Assembly (NCBI GenBank): GCA_964355045.1
Contig: CAYHCM010000004.1
Coordinates: forward strand, 1 to 64,000
Direction of reading: 5' to 3'
Source: JABWCE01 sp964355045
GTDB lineage: Bacteria; Bacteroidota; Bacteroidia; NS11-12g; UBA9320
Length of the DNA: 64,000 nucleotides
Positions 53,084 to 62,812 of this stretch are shown here, piece after piece. Positions within the stretch are counted from its first letter, which is position 1; each line of letters opens with the position of its first letter. The translations under genes and the position numbers were made by a program. The notes under the pieces are model-generated. The model saw nothing but the letters and a program-made list of their open reading frames with translations. It made no database searches and was not told the DNA's origin.

Positions 53084-54112
53084 TTAAGGTTTTGAAAACG
53101 CCTTATTATTAATAAACGAGGTATCGGTAAGGGTTTTAAGAAAACTAACCAAATCTTTTTTTTCCTGAACACTTAGTTTTAAACCATAGGCCTTGCCGGC
53201 TTTGGTCATTATCGGGTCAATGGTTGGTGAGATTTTTACTCCGGAATTATAATGTTCTATAACTTCAGCCAAAGTAGCAAATCGTCCGTCGTGCATATAT
53301 GGAGCCGATAATTCAATATTGCGCAGCGTAGGAACCTTGAATTTTCCTTTATCCAACGGATTTTTTGTTACATAATATCGCCCTGAATTATCAGTATTAT
53401 AACCAGAATCCAAACCAATATTTCTAAACGCATTATCCGTCATTAAAGGGATGGAATGACAATGAAAACAATCCCCTTTTTCGGTGGTAAATAATATATA
53501 GCCATTGAGTTCGGAAGGTGTTAAATCAGATTCTCCCCGCGAAAATTTATCAAATTTAGAGTTGTATGAAACCAATGCCCTGAAAAATTGTGCTAAACCA
53601 AATGCTACATCCTTTTGAGTAATATTGGTAATATTAAAGGCTTTTTTAAATAACCCTTTATACTCATCGTTATTATTTAATTTGGTAACATTGGTATTAA
53701 AAAATTGGGTAACCTCAAACACCATTTGATCTTCCAAAGTTCCTGATACTTCACCTTTCCATAAAAAATTTGTGCTCCATGCCAGGTTTGTATGTACCAA
53801 AGCATTTGATGCAAAAGTTGTAAATCCGTTGGCTTGATAATGGCATTGTCCGCAAAAGCGGCCGTCGTTAGATATAATGGGGTCGTAATATAATTTTCGT
53901 CCAAGTGCTACTCCTTCCTCGGTCATTGGATTTTCAGGGTTAAATGTAATAACCGGGAAATTTTTTGGAACATTAATACTATAAGGCGTTGTTTTAAAAT
54001 TAGTATCAACCGGAGGTTTTTCATTGCAGGCAAAAAAGCCCATAAGAACAAACAAACTTAAAATTAAGCCTGAAGCAGTTTTTTTATTTAACAGTAAATA
54101 CATCTTTTCCAT
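53084..54112 (-). CDS. mbnH: Di-haem cytochrome c peroxidase, MbnH/MauG-like
   Basis: A lipoprotein signal (LILSLFVLMGFFAC) precedes a two-haem protein with CxxCH motifs CGQCH and CFHCH, and conserved GRFATLAEVIEHYNSG. Family members act as peroxidases or as MauG/MbnH-type protein-modifying enzymes. Here the upstream gene is MbnP-like, so this is most likely an MbnH that converts a Trp of MbnP to kynurenine. Start at 54112 overlaps the MbnP gene by 29 bases; ATG 54103 is an alternative. Length is 342 residues. Confidence 0.85.
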   Translation of the reverse strand: MEKMYLLLNKKTASGLILSLFVLMGFFACNEKPPVDTNFKTTPYSINVPKNFPVITFNPENPMTEEGVALGRKLYYDPIISNDGRFCGQCHYQANGFTTFASNALVHTNLAWSTNFLWKGEVSGTLEDQMVFEVTQFFNTNVTKLNNNDEYKGLFKKAFNITNITQKDVAFGLAQFFRALVSYNSKFDKFSRGESDLTPSELNGYILFTTEKGDCFHCHSIPLMTDNAFRNIGLDSGYNTDNSGRYYVTKNPLDKGKFKVPTLRNIELSAPYMHDGRFATLAEVIEHYNSGVKISPTIDPIMTKAGKAYGLKLSVQEKKDLVSFLKTLTDTSFINNKAFSKP

Positions 54113-54803
54113 TTTGAGCTAGTTTTGACATGGCATTTGGTACACCCATTGAATAATTTCCGTCAATTTCAAAATCATAGAATGATGGATTTTTATACCA
54201 TTCATTAATATTCATAGTAAGGGTTTTATTCTGAGTTTCTCCTGTAATACTTATTGGTATATTAATATCCACTTTTATCAAATTAAAATTATTTCCAAGG
54301 TGCATGGCATAGCCATTTTTATTTAAACCCGATTTATCAAGAAAATAACCTTCCATTTTCATAAAATGATAACCACCACCCATGGCATCAGGCCAGGCCA
54401 TATTTATATTTTGGAGTGTTGGTGGTAAATAATTTGTTATATTTTTATTGGGATCAAGGCCTATAAAAAATGAAATGGAAGTATAGTCTCCCTGCGGAAT
54501 ATTGTCAATAATAAGGGCATTAGTTAATGATTTTCGGGCATTGATATAAAAAACGGAATTGGAAGCATAGGATGAGCCGTCCGGTTTTTTAAAAGTAAAA
54601 CCAGAAAGAAAATATTCCAGATGGTTTATGCCGTATTTGTTTCCCGAAGCATTAGTAAAAATAATAGTATCAAACTTTAAGGATGCTGCGTCAACCGAAT
54701 ATTCAACAGCAAATTTTAAAACACCGGTTTTAATTTTTACAGGCTCATCTTTACACGAAAAGAATACTAAAACAATAAAACTTACTATTAATAAATTTTT
54801 CAA
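54084..54803 (-). CDS. mbnP: MbnP-like lipoprotein
   Basis: MbnP proteins are periplasmic copper-binding lipoproteins, modified at a Trp by MbnH. The signal (LIVSFIVLVFFSC) fits a lipoprotein. The beta-rich 220-residue mature part contains family features: FYLSGF-like YFLSGFTFK, FFIGLDPNKN, and AWPDAMGGGYHFMKMEG with a Trp and a Met/His-rich stretch. The adjacent di-haem gene strengthens the call. Length is 239 residues. Confidence 0.83.
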   Translation of the reverse strand: MKNLLIVSFIVLVFFSCKDEPVKIKTGVLKFAVEYSVDAASLKFDTIIFTNASGNKYGINHLEYFLSGFTFKKPDGSSYASNSVFYINARKSLTNALIIDNIPQGDYTSISFFIGLDPNKNITNYLPPTLQNINMAWPDAMGGGYHFMKMEGYFLDKSGLNKNGYAMHLGNNFNLIKVDINIPISITGETQNKTLTMNINEWYKNPSFYDFEIDGNYSMGVPNAMSKLAQNGKDVFTVK

Positions 54804-54943
54804 ATTCTCCTTTTTTTATCCTTCAAAGATAAATTGGGAGAAAATGAAAATATATGATTTATATCATGTTTTCGTAAATCAGAATTGTGAATATTCAGAG
54901 GATACTAAGTGGTTAGGTTTGGAAATAATACCCAGCTTTAACA

Positions 54944-55096
54944 GCCACAGATTCACAGATTAAAAATTGTTTCAGATTAAATCAGATTTAAAAATATTTC
55001 ATATTTTTTTTGTGAAAATATTTTGAAAAAAGATAAATTTTAATTTGTCCTATCTGATTTAATTCCCTGAAAATTTTTAATCTGAGAATCTGTGGC
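54944..55096. repeat. Palindromic ~150-bp element, copy 2
   Basis: The sequence closely matches copy 1 at 39760-39912, starting GCCACAGATTCACAGATT and ending AATCTGAGAATCTGTGGC. The 342 bases 54804-55145 hold this element and otherwise no gene. Confidence 0.85.
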
Positions 55097-55145
55097 ATAT
55101 GGTAGGCAGAAGAAGTACTTAACAGGCAACAGCCCTACAAGGCTA

Positions 55146-57577
55146 CTATTTTCCCTTAAAAACTATAACCCGTGTATAATAATTTGTGTTATCCGTTCCT
55201 GAGGATTGAAGAATATAGATGCCGTCGGCCACTGAGTTTAAGTTCATGTGGTGAATCTGTATGCCGGAGTTCGATAGTTCGGTTTGTATTAATTTCCCGG
55301 ATAAATCGTACAAAGAAAAGGTAAAAACCTGACCTGATTTTTTATTGATATTTAATACCGCACAATTGGTAGGATTGGGATAAACAGTGGGGCCGGCTTG
55401 TTTTCTAATGTCATTTATACTGTTAATTTTTACCGAACCTTTTAAAAAATTAATTCCGCCCCGGTTATTTCCAATTATCAAATCATGAACTCCATCGTTA
55501 TCCAAATCACCAACCGCCGGCCTGCTTTGAGTTCCAAAATCTAAGGTAGTTGTTCGCATATAGGCCGAATCGAAAATTACCATGGTATCTTCCTTATATT
55601 TTAATTGATTGTAGGTATCAAATTTAAAAAAACGAACTTTACCTTCATCCCCACCGCAAACCATATCAAATTTTCCATCATTATCCAAATCGGTTATTTT
55701 GCCTGAAGCATCGCCAAAATAATTATAAACCGGCTTCCCACCGGTATCATATTCGGTAATTTCATTTACAATAAAATTTCCCAAAGTATCATCCATTTTG
55801 GTAAATTGAGGATTGGTTTTGTTTCCGGTATTTCTGAAATAATTAAAATTGCCATTTTTTTCACCTACCACCAAATCCAATAAACCATCCTTGTCCAAAT
55901 CAATAATTTGGGGTGTGCTTCGTTCACCATTTACTCTCACATTTCCATAATTTTTAATTGGTGTAGTAAATGCCCAGGTAGTACTTGAACCAATATTTTT
56001 ATAAAAATAAAGGCTCCCAAAATAATTTCCGGCTACCAAATCGGGTTTGCCATCTCCATTCAAATCGCCTATTGATATTGAAAGAAATTGAATTGAGTCG
56101 GCACTTAGCCCCCAAAGATCTTCGTTTTCAAGTTTAAATACGGNNNNNNNNNNNNNNNNNNNNNNNNNNNNNNNNNNNNNNNNNNNNNNNNNNNNNNNNN
56201 NNNNNNNNNNNNNNNNNNNNNNNNNNNNNNNNNNNNNNNNNNNTGAATTGAGTCGGCACTTAGCCCCCAAAGATCTTCGTTTTCAAGTTTAAATACGGGG
56301 CTGGTTTTTGTTCCAATATTTCTATAAAAAATAAGCCTGTAGTTTAAGTTTCCTGTTTTGGCATGATCTCCGTTTGAAGCAATAATCAAATCCAAATCGC
56401 CGTCAATATCTATATCACAAAGCAATGGATCGGTATATGCGCCATGGTCTAATAATTCATCGGTAAAATAATTTTGTTTATTTAATTTAAAATTTGGTTT
56501 TTTATTGGTCCCTATATTTTTATAAAACCATACCTGTTTTGACTCTTCAACCGGGTAACTTCTATCGGTTTGATTGGGAGCTACAATAATATCTTTGACC
56601 CCATCACCATCGGCATCGAGCATAAATGCACCTATAAAAGAATTAATATTAGTAGCCGTGGTTCCAACCGGCCAGTGTCCGTCATAGCTTATAATACTGT
56701 CAAAATCCAGACTTAAATCGCTTTTCCCGTTTTTCAGATATATCAAATTTTTTCCGCCTGCATTTCCCATAATTAAATCAATATCTCCATCATCGTCATT
56801 ATCGAACCATAATAAAGTAGAGCCGCCGCCATGCTTCCGATAGAGCTTAAAATTACAGGCAAAAACTTTAACACCATCATAAGCGGTATCTCTAAAACTG
56901 CCCCAACAAAAATCGGCCAAATCAAAAACCGGAGGATGAATGGGCAGGCTAAAGTCAGCCGTCATATTCCGATATAATAATAAATTCCCTTCATTGGCCT
57001 GATACGAAAAAATATCAATGTCGCTATCTCCATCCATATCGGCTATTGCGGGAATATTAAAATTATCAGCAGAAACGCTGTTACTATCCAAAGGCGGTGA
57101 TCCAAAATTATAGGCTACCAGAAATGGAGAAGTCTGTTCAAACTTAACCACCTTATCGCCCGACTTTGTAATATTACGAAACAAAATAACTCTGTAATTA
57201 ATTTTGGTCCATAAATCTTCTCTTCCATCCTTGTCATAATCAACCAATAAAAACCATGTATTATCCATTTTAGGAAAAGCACTTACATACTTAGGGCTAT
57301 ATTCATAGCTTGTAATATTTCCGTTTCCTTTATTGATGTAAGGCAAAATCATTCCCCCCGAACGGTCATGAATAACCAAATCTTTTAACCCATCATTATT
57401 AATATCGAGTGCCTGAAACTGAGGTTGGTTTAAACCGCCTATTAATGCTTTGTCAAGTGTATCGCCTGTTTGAGTAATAAAAACAGGGAGATTGGATCGT
57501 TTGAAATTTAGTACCCGGGTTTGGGCAAATCCTGAAATTGAAAATATTAAACAAAGGAATAGTATTTTTTTGGGCAT
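55146..57577 (-). CDS. FG-GAP/VCBS repeat protein, T9SS cargo, split by gap
   Basis: This is a large secreted protein with repeated Asp-rich FG-GAP/VCBS units of the pattern DIDGDGD...DLIIGN, probably a beta propeller that binds calcium. A signal peptide is at the N-terminus (ILFLCLIFSISGFAQ). The C-terminal 80 residues (TVYPNPTNCAVLNI onward) form a T9SS sorting domain. The N gap splits the reading frame, but removing the gap and one of the flanking 55-base copies (155 bases) leaves one uninterrupted frame of 758 residues. The gap is therefore likely an assembly artefact. Confidence 0.9.
56144..56243. other. Assembly gap of 100 N
   Basis: Bases 56089-56143 and 56244-56298 on either side are identical (55 bases). 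Collapsing them restores the FG-GAP frame. Confidence 0.97.
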
Positions 57578-57718
57578 ATTAAATTTTAATTAATCCTAAA
57601 TAAGACTGCTAAATTAGGGAAAATGTTGCGTTAAGAAATTTTTTTTTAATTCAAAATCCAGTATTACGGAAATAAAAATTAATTGAAAATAAAGATTTGT
57701 TTTTCGTTAAGTTAAAAT

Positions 57719-57726
57719 TAGTTTTG
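57719..57726 (+). promoter_or_regulatory. tRNA-Ala promoter (TTTG, 19 bases, TAGTTTTG)
   Basis: The -33 TTTG (57696-57699) is followed after 19 bases by TAGTTTTG (57719-57726), which matches the full Bacteroidetes promoter. tRNA-Ala begins 14 bases downstream. Confidence 0.7.
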
Positions 57727-57740
57727 CACCTTTGAGAAAG

Positions 57741-57814
<74 letters not shown>

Positions 57815-57824
57815 CCCAATTTTC

Positions 57825-57862
57825 AAAACCCTTGAAGATATCAGTATTTTCAAGGGTTTTTT
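57825..57862 (+). terminator. Terminator after tRNA-Ala
   Basis: A 12-bp stem AAAACCCTTGAA (57825-57836) with TTCAAGGGTTTT (57849-57860) runs into more Ts, ten bases past the tRNA. Confidence 0.9.
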
Positions 57863-58049
57863 AGTTCGACTTTTTTGAACTATTAATTTTGTAAAATTAT
57901 AATTTATTGAATTTTATATAGTTATCGGTTCGACATACCCTTTTAGTTCTTTAAAAAAGTAATCGCAATTCAATTAAGAATTTTTATTAAACTGTAAAGC
58001 TAAGAATAAGTATAGATTTTTTTTGATTTGTTCAATATTTTATGTTTCA

Positions 58050-58079
58050 TATATTTGTAGTGTTATATAATCGACACTA
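58050..58079 (+). promoter_or_regulatory. abiE promoter and operator
   Basis: TATATTTG (58050-58057) matches the -7 box. Immediately after it, TAGTGT (58058-58063) and ACACTA (58074-58079) form an inverted repeat with a ten-base spacer ending two bases before ATG 58081. AbiEi antitoxins are known to repress their own promoter through inverted repeats, so this is the likely operator. The ORF start at 58042 lies upstream of the promoter and is not used. Confidence 0.65.
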
Positions 58080-58080
58080 T

Positions 58081-58908
58081 ATGTCTATAAAAGATAAACG
58101 AATGTCTTCTCCTGTAGCTTTTCTATTGGATACTTTACTTAGTAAAAATATTAAATGCTTCACAACTCAAGAGGTTTACTCTCTAATTAAAGATTCATCC
58201 AATGATGCTATTAAACGACTATTAGGAAAAATGATAAACAGGGGTCTATTGATGAGAATAAAAAGTGGTCTTTATTATATAATCCCGTTTGAACAGGATG
58301 CAAAAACTTTTATGCCCGACTGGCATTTGCTTTCACAATACCTAGTTGGTGATTCAAATTATTATATTGGATATTATTCGGCATTGCAAATTCACAGTTT
58401 GACTACACAGCCGAACCTGAAAGAACAAATTGTTGTTAGCAAACAAATAAAACCATCAACGCTTAATATAAAAGGTATCCAATTTCAATTTATTTATCAC
58501 AATAGGGAACATTTTTTTGGAAGTAGAAAAACATGGATCGACAGTTTCAACAAAGTTCAATGTTCTGATTTAGAAAAAACTATCATTGATTGCTTGTTTA
58601 AGCCAAATTATGCAACCGGTATAACAGAAATTGCAAAAGCAATTTACAAGTCGAAAGATAAGATTGATTTTCAAAAACTCTTTGAATATGCAAGGCAATT
58701 CAATTCTCAGGCGGTTATCAAAAGGTTAGGATTTATTTTAGAGTTGCTTGAAATCAAACATTCAATAATTGAACAATTACAAAAGTTGAGAACCAATTCC
58801 TTTGTATTATTGGAACCATCACACCTTAAAGAAGGGAAAACAATTTTCCGTTGGGCTATTCAGCAAAATATTGATACGAATTCTATTCTTTCACCAATTT
58901 TTAGCTGA
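58081..58908 (+). CDS. abiEi: AbiEi-type antitoxin/repressor
   Basis: This is the antitoxin of an AbiE type IV toxin-antitoxin system. It has an N-terminal wHTH (FTTQEVYSLIKDSSNDAIKRLLGKMINRGLLMRIKSGLYYI) that binds DNA, and a C-terminal domain with YYIGYYSALQIHSLTTQ, typical of AbiEi, that neutralises the toxin. ATG 58081 is set by the promoter just upstream; this gives 275 residues. The toxin gene follows after three bases. The operator-like inverted repeat indicates autoregulation. The pair is likely an acquired defence module next to tRNA-Ala. Confidence 0.9.
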   Translation: MSIKDKRMSSPVAFLLDTLLSKNIKCFTTQEVYSLIKDSSNDAIKRLLGKMINRGLLMRIKSGLYYIIPFEQDAKTFMPDWHLLSQYLVGDSNYYIGYYSALQIHSLTTQPNLKEQIVVSKQIKPSTLNIKGIQFQFIYHNREHFFGSRKTWIDSFNKVQCSDLEKTIIDCLFKPNYATGITEIAKAIYKSKDKIDFQKLFEYARQFNSQAVIKRLGFILELLEIKHSIIEQLQKLRTNSFVLLEPSHLKEGKTIFRWAIQQNIDTNSILSPIFS

Positions 58909-58911
58909 TAT

Positions 58912-59715
58912 ATGATTGAACCAAAAGAAATAAATAAAGTTGCCACTGCAAACAGAGTAAATGATAGACAAATTGAGAAGGATTATATTTTATCTTGGGT
59001 ATTATTTGCAATTTCTAACAACGAAATACTCAGCCATGTCTTGGTATTTAAAGGCGGAACTGTATTAAAAAAAGCATACTTCGAGGACTACCGTTTCTCG
59101 GAAGATTTAGATTTTACCCTGATTGATGAAACTATTACTAACGAACACATTTTGGCTGAGTTTAAAAATCTTTTTGATTTTATTAAGGAAGAAGCAAATA
59201 TTGAAATGCTGATTGATGATAAAAAATTGATTTTACATGAAACAGGCAGTCCACAATTTTATATTGACTACGTTGGACCATTAAAAGGAAATATGGGTAG
59301 CCGCGATTTAAAAATTGATATTACGAGAGGTGAATTTATAGAAACAGAAATCGAGAACAAATCAATTTATCGAAATTATTCAGACCTTGAAAAAGATTTT
59401 AAATTAAAATGTTATTCCTTAGGTGAAGTATTGATTGAAAAAATGGCAGCATTGATGGGAAGGACTGAACCGCGGGATTTATATGATTTTTGGTATTTAA
59501 CAGAGGTAGAAAGAATTAAAGTTAAAAATCATTTAATTCCATTTCATAGCAAAGCGAAAAGAAAAAAACATAACCCGAAAGATTTCGAAAAAAAGGTACT
59601 AGGTAAAGAGGTCATTTTCAGGCGTGATTGGGAAAATAAATTGGTCTCTCAAATTCACGACTTACCTAAGTTTGATGATATTTTCAGGGAAGCAAAACGC
59701 CATTTTAAATTTTAA
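58912..59715 (+). CDS. abiEii: AbiEii-type nucleotidyltransferase toxin
   Basis: This is the nucleotidyltransferase toxin of the AbiE system. The active-site motif is complete: KGGT at residues 47-50, then FSEDLDF with Asp65 and Asp67. Further family features are DIPRGE-like DITRGEFIE, CYSLGEVLIEKMAALMGRTEPRDLYDFWYL. AbiEii-type toxins transfer nucleotides and slow growth, some by modifying tRNA. Length is 267 residues. The gene starts three bases after abiEi. Confidence 0.93.
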   Translation: MIEPKEINKVATANRVNDRQIEKDYILSWVLFAISNNEILSHVLVFKGGTVLKKAYFEDYRFSEDLDFTLIDETITNEHILAEFKNLFDFIKEEANIEMLIDDKKLILHETGSPQFYIDYVGPLKGNMGSRDLKIDITRGEFIETEIENKSIYRNYSDLEKDFKLKCYSLGEVLIEKMAALMGRTEPRDLYDFWYLTEVERIKVKNHLIPFHSKAKRKKHNPKDFEKKVLGKEVIFRRDWENKLVSQIHDLPKFDDIFREAKRHFKF

Positions 59716-59869
59716 ATGACTAATTTTTTTATGTAGGTTCAAATATTGAATAATACCCAATAATATATTCTAAATCCTTAACAAAAAAGTTCGACCTCTG
59801 TCGGGTTGAGTCCACAATGTCTTGTAACCATTGGTTTTTTAAGGCCTTTTTTATCAGCACTTAAAAAAA

Positions 59870-60847
59870 TTATTCCTTCATAAATTTAGAATGAACAACC
59901 CTATCCCTGTTACAAATTTCTAACAAATAGGTTCCTGAATCAAAAGCCGTTAAATCCAAATCATACAGACTGGTAAAAATTTCAGTGGAAGATTGAAAAA
60001 CTTTTTTACCTGCCAAATCAAAAACCCTAATGGACACTCCTCCTTTGAAAATAGATTTATCAAAAGAAACGGATAATGATTGAGTGGCCGGATTAGGGAA
60101 AAGTTTTACAGAATTTACAACGTAAATAACCTGAATACCGATGGTGTTAGAATAATCAAACATTACAAATTTTCGGGTTAGTATTTTATTTACAATTACT
60201 TTGGAAATCAGTAATAAGGGTTCCTTATGCCCATTTTGATACCATGCATATTCGGTGGTTAATGAATAGGAATTAATAGAGGAATCGCCAATATAAATAA
60301 CAGATTTAGTTCTTAACGTATTATTTACCGTTTTGTTTGGCAAGGTCAAAGTTCCCCATGCATCGGCTTTAAATGAATATTTTCCCTTACCGGTAATAGC
60401 TCCCGGATTAGTAACAGCAGTAAATGTATCCGTAAAATTATCATTGTAATTGATAGGAAATTTGTAATACGTAATGGGGGTTTTAAACGATTGATCCACG
60501 ACACCGGGTTCCACAAATCCATAATAAGCGGAGGCAGTACTGCTGTTTTTCCAATAGGTATAAACCGTTCCTAAATAATCGGTTCTTGCTAATGTGGATG
60601 CAGGAAATAAGCCTGAATACGGAGTAGAACCGGGCAATACATTATAGCGTTTAAATTTATAAACGGATTTTAAATTGCTGAAATTCCAGGTAATATTTGC
60701 CCCGCTATTGCCTTCATATCTAAGGGCGGTATCAAGAGCCATGGAAATGGAATCGCCTAAAACAGGAAGTATAGAACTGGTAATGGTAGTTTGGGCTTTA
60801 CTTGATATAGCACAAAAAATAAAAGCGAGTAAAATGATTTTTTTCAT
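59870..60847 (-). CDS. T9SS-sorted secreted protein
   Basis: A signal peptide (IILLAFIFCAISSKAQ) and a C-terminal T9SS type A sorting domain (VKLFPNPATQSLSVSF onward) frame a beta-rich middle of about 220 residues. I do not recognise the middle domain. Length is 325 residues. It follows the AbiE module on the opposite strand. Confidence 0.82.
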   Translation of the reverse strand: MKKIILLAFIFCAISSKAQTTITSSILPVLGDSISMALDTALRYEGNSGANITWNFSNLKSVYKFKRYNVLPGSTPYSGLFPASTLARTDYLGTVYTYWKNSSTASAYYGFVEPGVVDQSFKTPITYYKFPINYNDNFTDTFTAVTNPGAITGKGKYSFKADAWGTLTLPNKTVNNTLRTKSVIYIGDSSINSYSLTTEYAWYQNGHKEPLLLISKVIVNKILTRKFVMFDYSNTIGIQVIYVVNSVKLFPNPATQSLSVSFDKSIFKGGVSIRVFDLAGKKVFQSSTEIFTSLYDLDLTAFDSGTYLLEICNRDRVVHSKFMKE

Positions 60848-60872
60848 CTCTGTATTTTTTTCAAATTAAACA

Positions 60873-61508
60873 CTATTTAATTAAACTCAAACCTTCCAAT
60901 GCCGACGAATCGTTAGGTTGGTTCAGCAAAACTTTATTAAACAATACTTTTGCTTCCTGCATTCGCCCTAAAAAATAGGACGTCCAGGCGCTCATAAGCA
61001 TTGAATTATAATCGAATGGATATAAATTTAACGACACATCAAAATATTTTTTAGCCGTGGTGTAATTTTTACGGTAATAATAAATAAGTCCTAAACGATA
61101 ATTGGCTGTTGAATTTTTTGGATCCAATTTCAGTATTGAAAAATAGGTTTTTTCAACACTTACCCAATCCTCTTTTACCGAGTAAGGATTTATTATTCCC
61201 CAAAGCGCCTCGGTAGATGAAGGCATAAGTTTAATACACGCCGAGTAATGCGTTATTGATTTATCATTTTTTCCAGCCAAATAATATAGCCAGCCCAAGC
61301 GCAGGTTTACCTCATAACTTTGTTCGCTTTCAACTGCGGTAAGAGTTTTAATAGCATCGTCATATTTTTTTTCACTTTCCTGCGTATAGCTTTTACTAAA
61401 TGCGTCTTGCAACTCTTTTTGAGTTTGGGCAGTTGCCTGAAAAAAGCTGATTAAACCGATAATTATCATCGGTAGGTTTCTTTTTAAAAATTGAATTGTA
61501 TGGTGCAT
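60873..61508 (-). CDS. TPR protein, secreted
   Basis: A signal-like segment (MIIIGLISFFQATAQ) precedes four to five TPR-like repeats, such as YEVNLRLGWLYYLAGKNDKSI and NSTANYRLGLIYYYRKNYTTAKKYFDVSLNLYP. The start at 61508 overlaps the upstream gene's stop by 25 bases; ATG 61469 is an alternative. Length is 211 residues from 61508. It is probably periplasmic and works with the upstream barrel-like protein. Confidence 0.8.
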   Translation of the reverse strand: MHHTIQFLKRNLPMIIIGLISFFQATAQTQKELQDAFSKSYTQESEKKYDDAIKTLTAVESEQSYEVNLRLGWLYYLAGKNDKSITHYSACIKLMPSSTEALWGIINPYSVKEDWVSVEKTYFSILKLDPKNSTANYRLGLIYYYRKNYTTAKKYFDVSLNLYPFDYNSMLMSAWTSYFLGRMQEAKVLFNKVLLNQPNDSSALEGLSLIK

Positions 61509-62812
61509 TTTATAAGTTGATTTAAATAATTTTTTTTTGAGGTTTCGGAATAGGAGGGGGTTACTATTTTAAAATAGCTGCTTTCTCTAACCTGCATAGT
61601 ATATGAAGGGATAATTTTTAATTTTCTTAAAAAAAACGAGAAGCTGGTTTCGGCGGTAAATTTAACAGGTTCAATGGTATTATAAGCCACAATGCCGCCA
61701 TTTGTAATATAATTTTGATGATTTCCATAACTTGCCTTTACCTCATACCATAGTTTTTTTCGCGCTTTACCACCTATTTTCTGGGTAAAAACAGATTGAT
61801 TGGTTTCGTCATTATTTAACCAGGACAAGGAGGTACTTGAATAAAAATCAGTATTTCCCCTTGGATACCAAAGAAATGTTCCTTCGGTTTGAATTTGAAA
61901 TACATTTCCTAAATTTCCAAGGCCTGCCGAAATTCCAAAACCAAAATTAAGGTGTCTTTTAAAAATATTTGCCATACCCGTATAGGCTGTATTATTTGAA
62001 TTGAAAGTTTGTATGTTAAAGGGGGTAGATGGGTCAATAAAATCGGATGTTATAAATTGTGCATTTTCCTTAAAATATCCCAATGAAGCACCAATGCTAA
62101 GGTTTTTCGTGGTTACATACCTTCCGCCAAGGGTGTATTGGTAATTGTTATTCGAATAATTTTTGGTTTGCGCCCGGGAAGATTGTGCTTCAACAATTCC
62201 TTCGGATTTTACATTAAAAAAAGAAAAGCTATTAATAAAAGTGAAACGACTGTTTGTCCTATTTTCGATAAATAAATTGAACAAGGACGCATTGTTTTGT
62301 ATGGTTTTTTCTGAATAAATAAGTTCTTCCATTTCTTTTGTCATTGGCACAGGAATCTTAAATATTAAACCTGCAGTAACACTTACCGATTTAAAAGAAC
62401 TTGCTACATCAACAACAGGCTGACTTTTAAATCCAACTCGTTTCTTCATACTTTCCGCAAATGTAAAAGCCAAATCCTTTGCATCTTCCAAGCGATTGGT
62501 AAAAAGGTAAGAAAAGTATAAATATTCCTGAATCAGGGAATCGGCAGGGCTCATTTCATGGGCTTTTTTAAAATGAATTAAAGCCTTTTCAAAGCTTTTA
62601 TATTCATAATATGAAATGCCTAACCGGGTTCTTAAAAAATAAAAATCTATTTTGTTTTTTAAGGCATCCTTTCCTGTTTTCCAAAGGCCATCGTAATCTT
62701 TATTTATAAATTGAAAATAAGTTGCACTGTCCACAGAGGTGTAGCTTAGGGTGGTTTGGGCCCATGAATTTATGCAAAAAATAAAACTTAGAAAAATTAA
62801 ACTACTTCGCAT
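61484..62812 (-). CDS. TPR plus outer-membrane beta-barrel-like protein
   Basis: ATG 62812 gives a signal peptide (SLIFLSFIFCINSWAQ). The first 120 mature residues carry TPR-like repeats (FEKALIHFKKAHEMSPADS), and the rest is a beta-rich barrel-like region ending in IKCTIQFNF, a typical barrel C-terminus. Length is 442 residues. It overlaps both the upstream M23 gene and the downstream TPR gene, so these form one operon. The function is unknown; an export or assembly role is a guess. Confidence 0.72.
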   Translation of the reverse strand: MRSSLIFLSFIFCINSWAQTTLSYTSVDSATYFQFINKDYDGLWKTGKDALKNKIDFYFLRTRLGISYYEYKSFEKALIHFKKAHEMSPADSLIQEYLYFSYLFTNRLEDAKDLAFTFAESMKKRVGFKSQPVVDVASSFKSVSVTAGLIFKIPVPMTKEMEELIYSEKTIQNNASLFNLFIENRTNSRFTFINSFSFFNVKSEGIVEAQSSRAQTKNYSNNNYQYTLGGRYVTTKNLSIGASLGYFKENAQFITSDFIDPSTPFNIQTFNSNNTAYTGMANIFKRHLNFGFGISAGLGNLGNVFQIQTEGTFLWYPRGNTDFYSSTSLSWLNNDETNQSVFTQKIGGKARKKLWYEVKASYGNHQNYITNGGIVAYNTIEPVKFTAETSFSFFLRKLKIIPSYTMQVRESSYFKIVTPSYSETSKKNYLNQLIKCTIQFNF

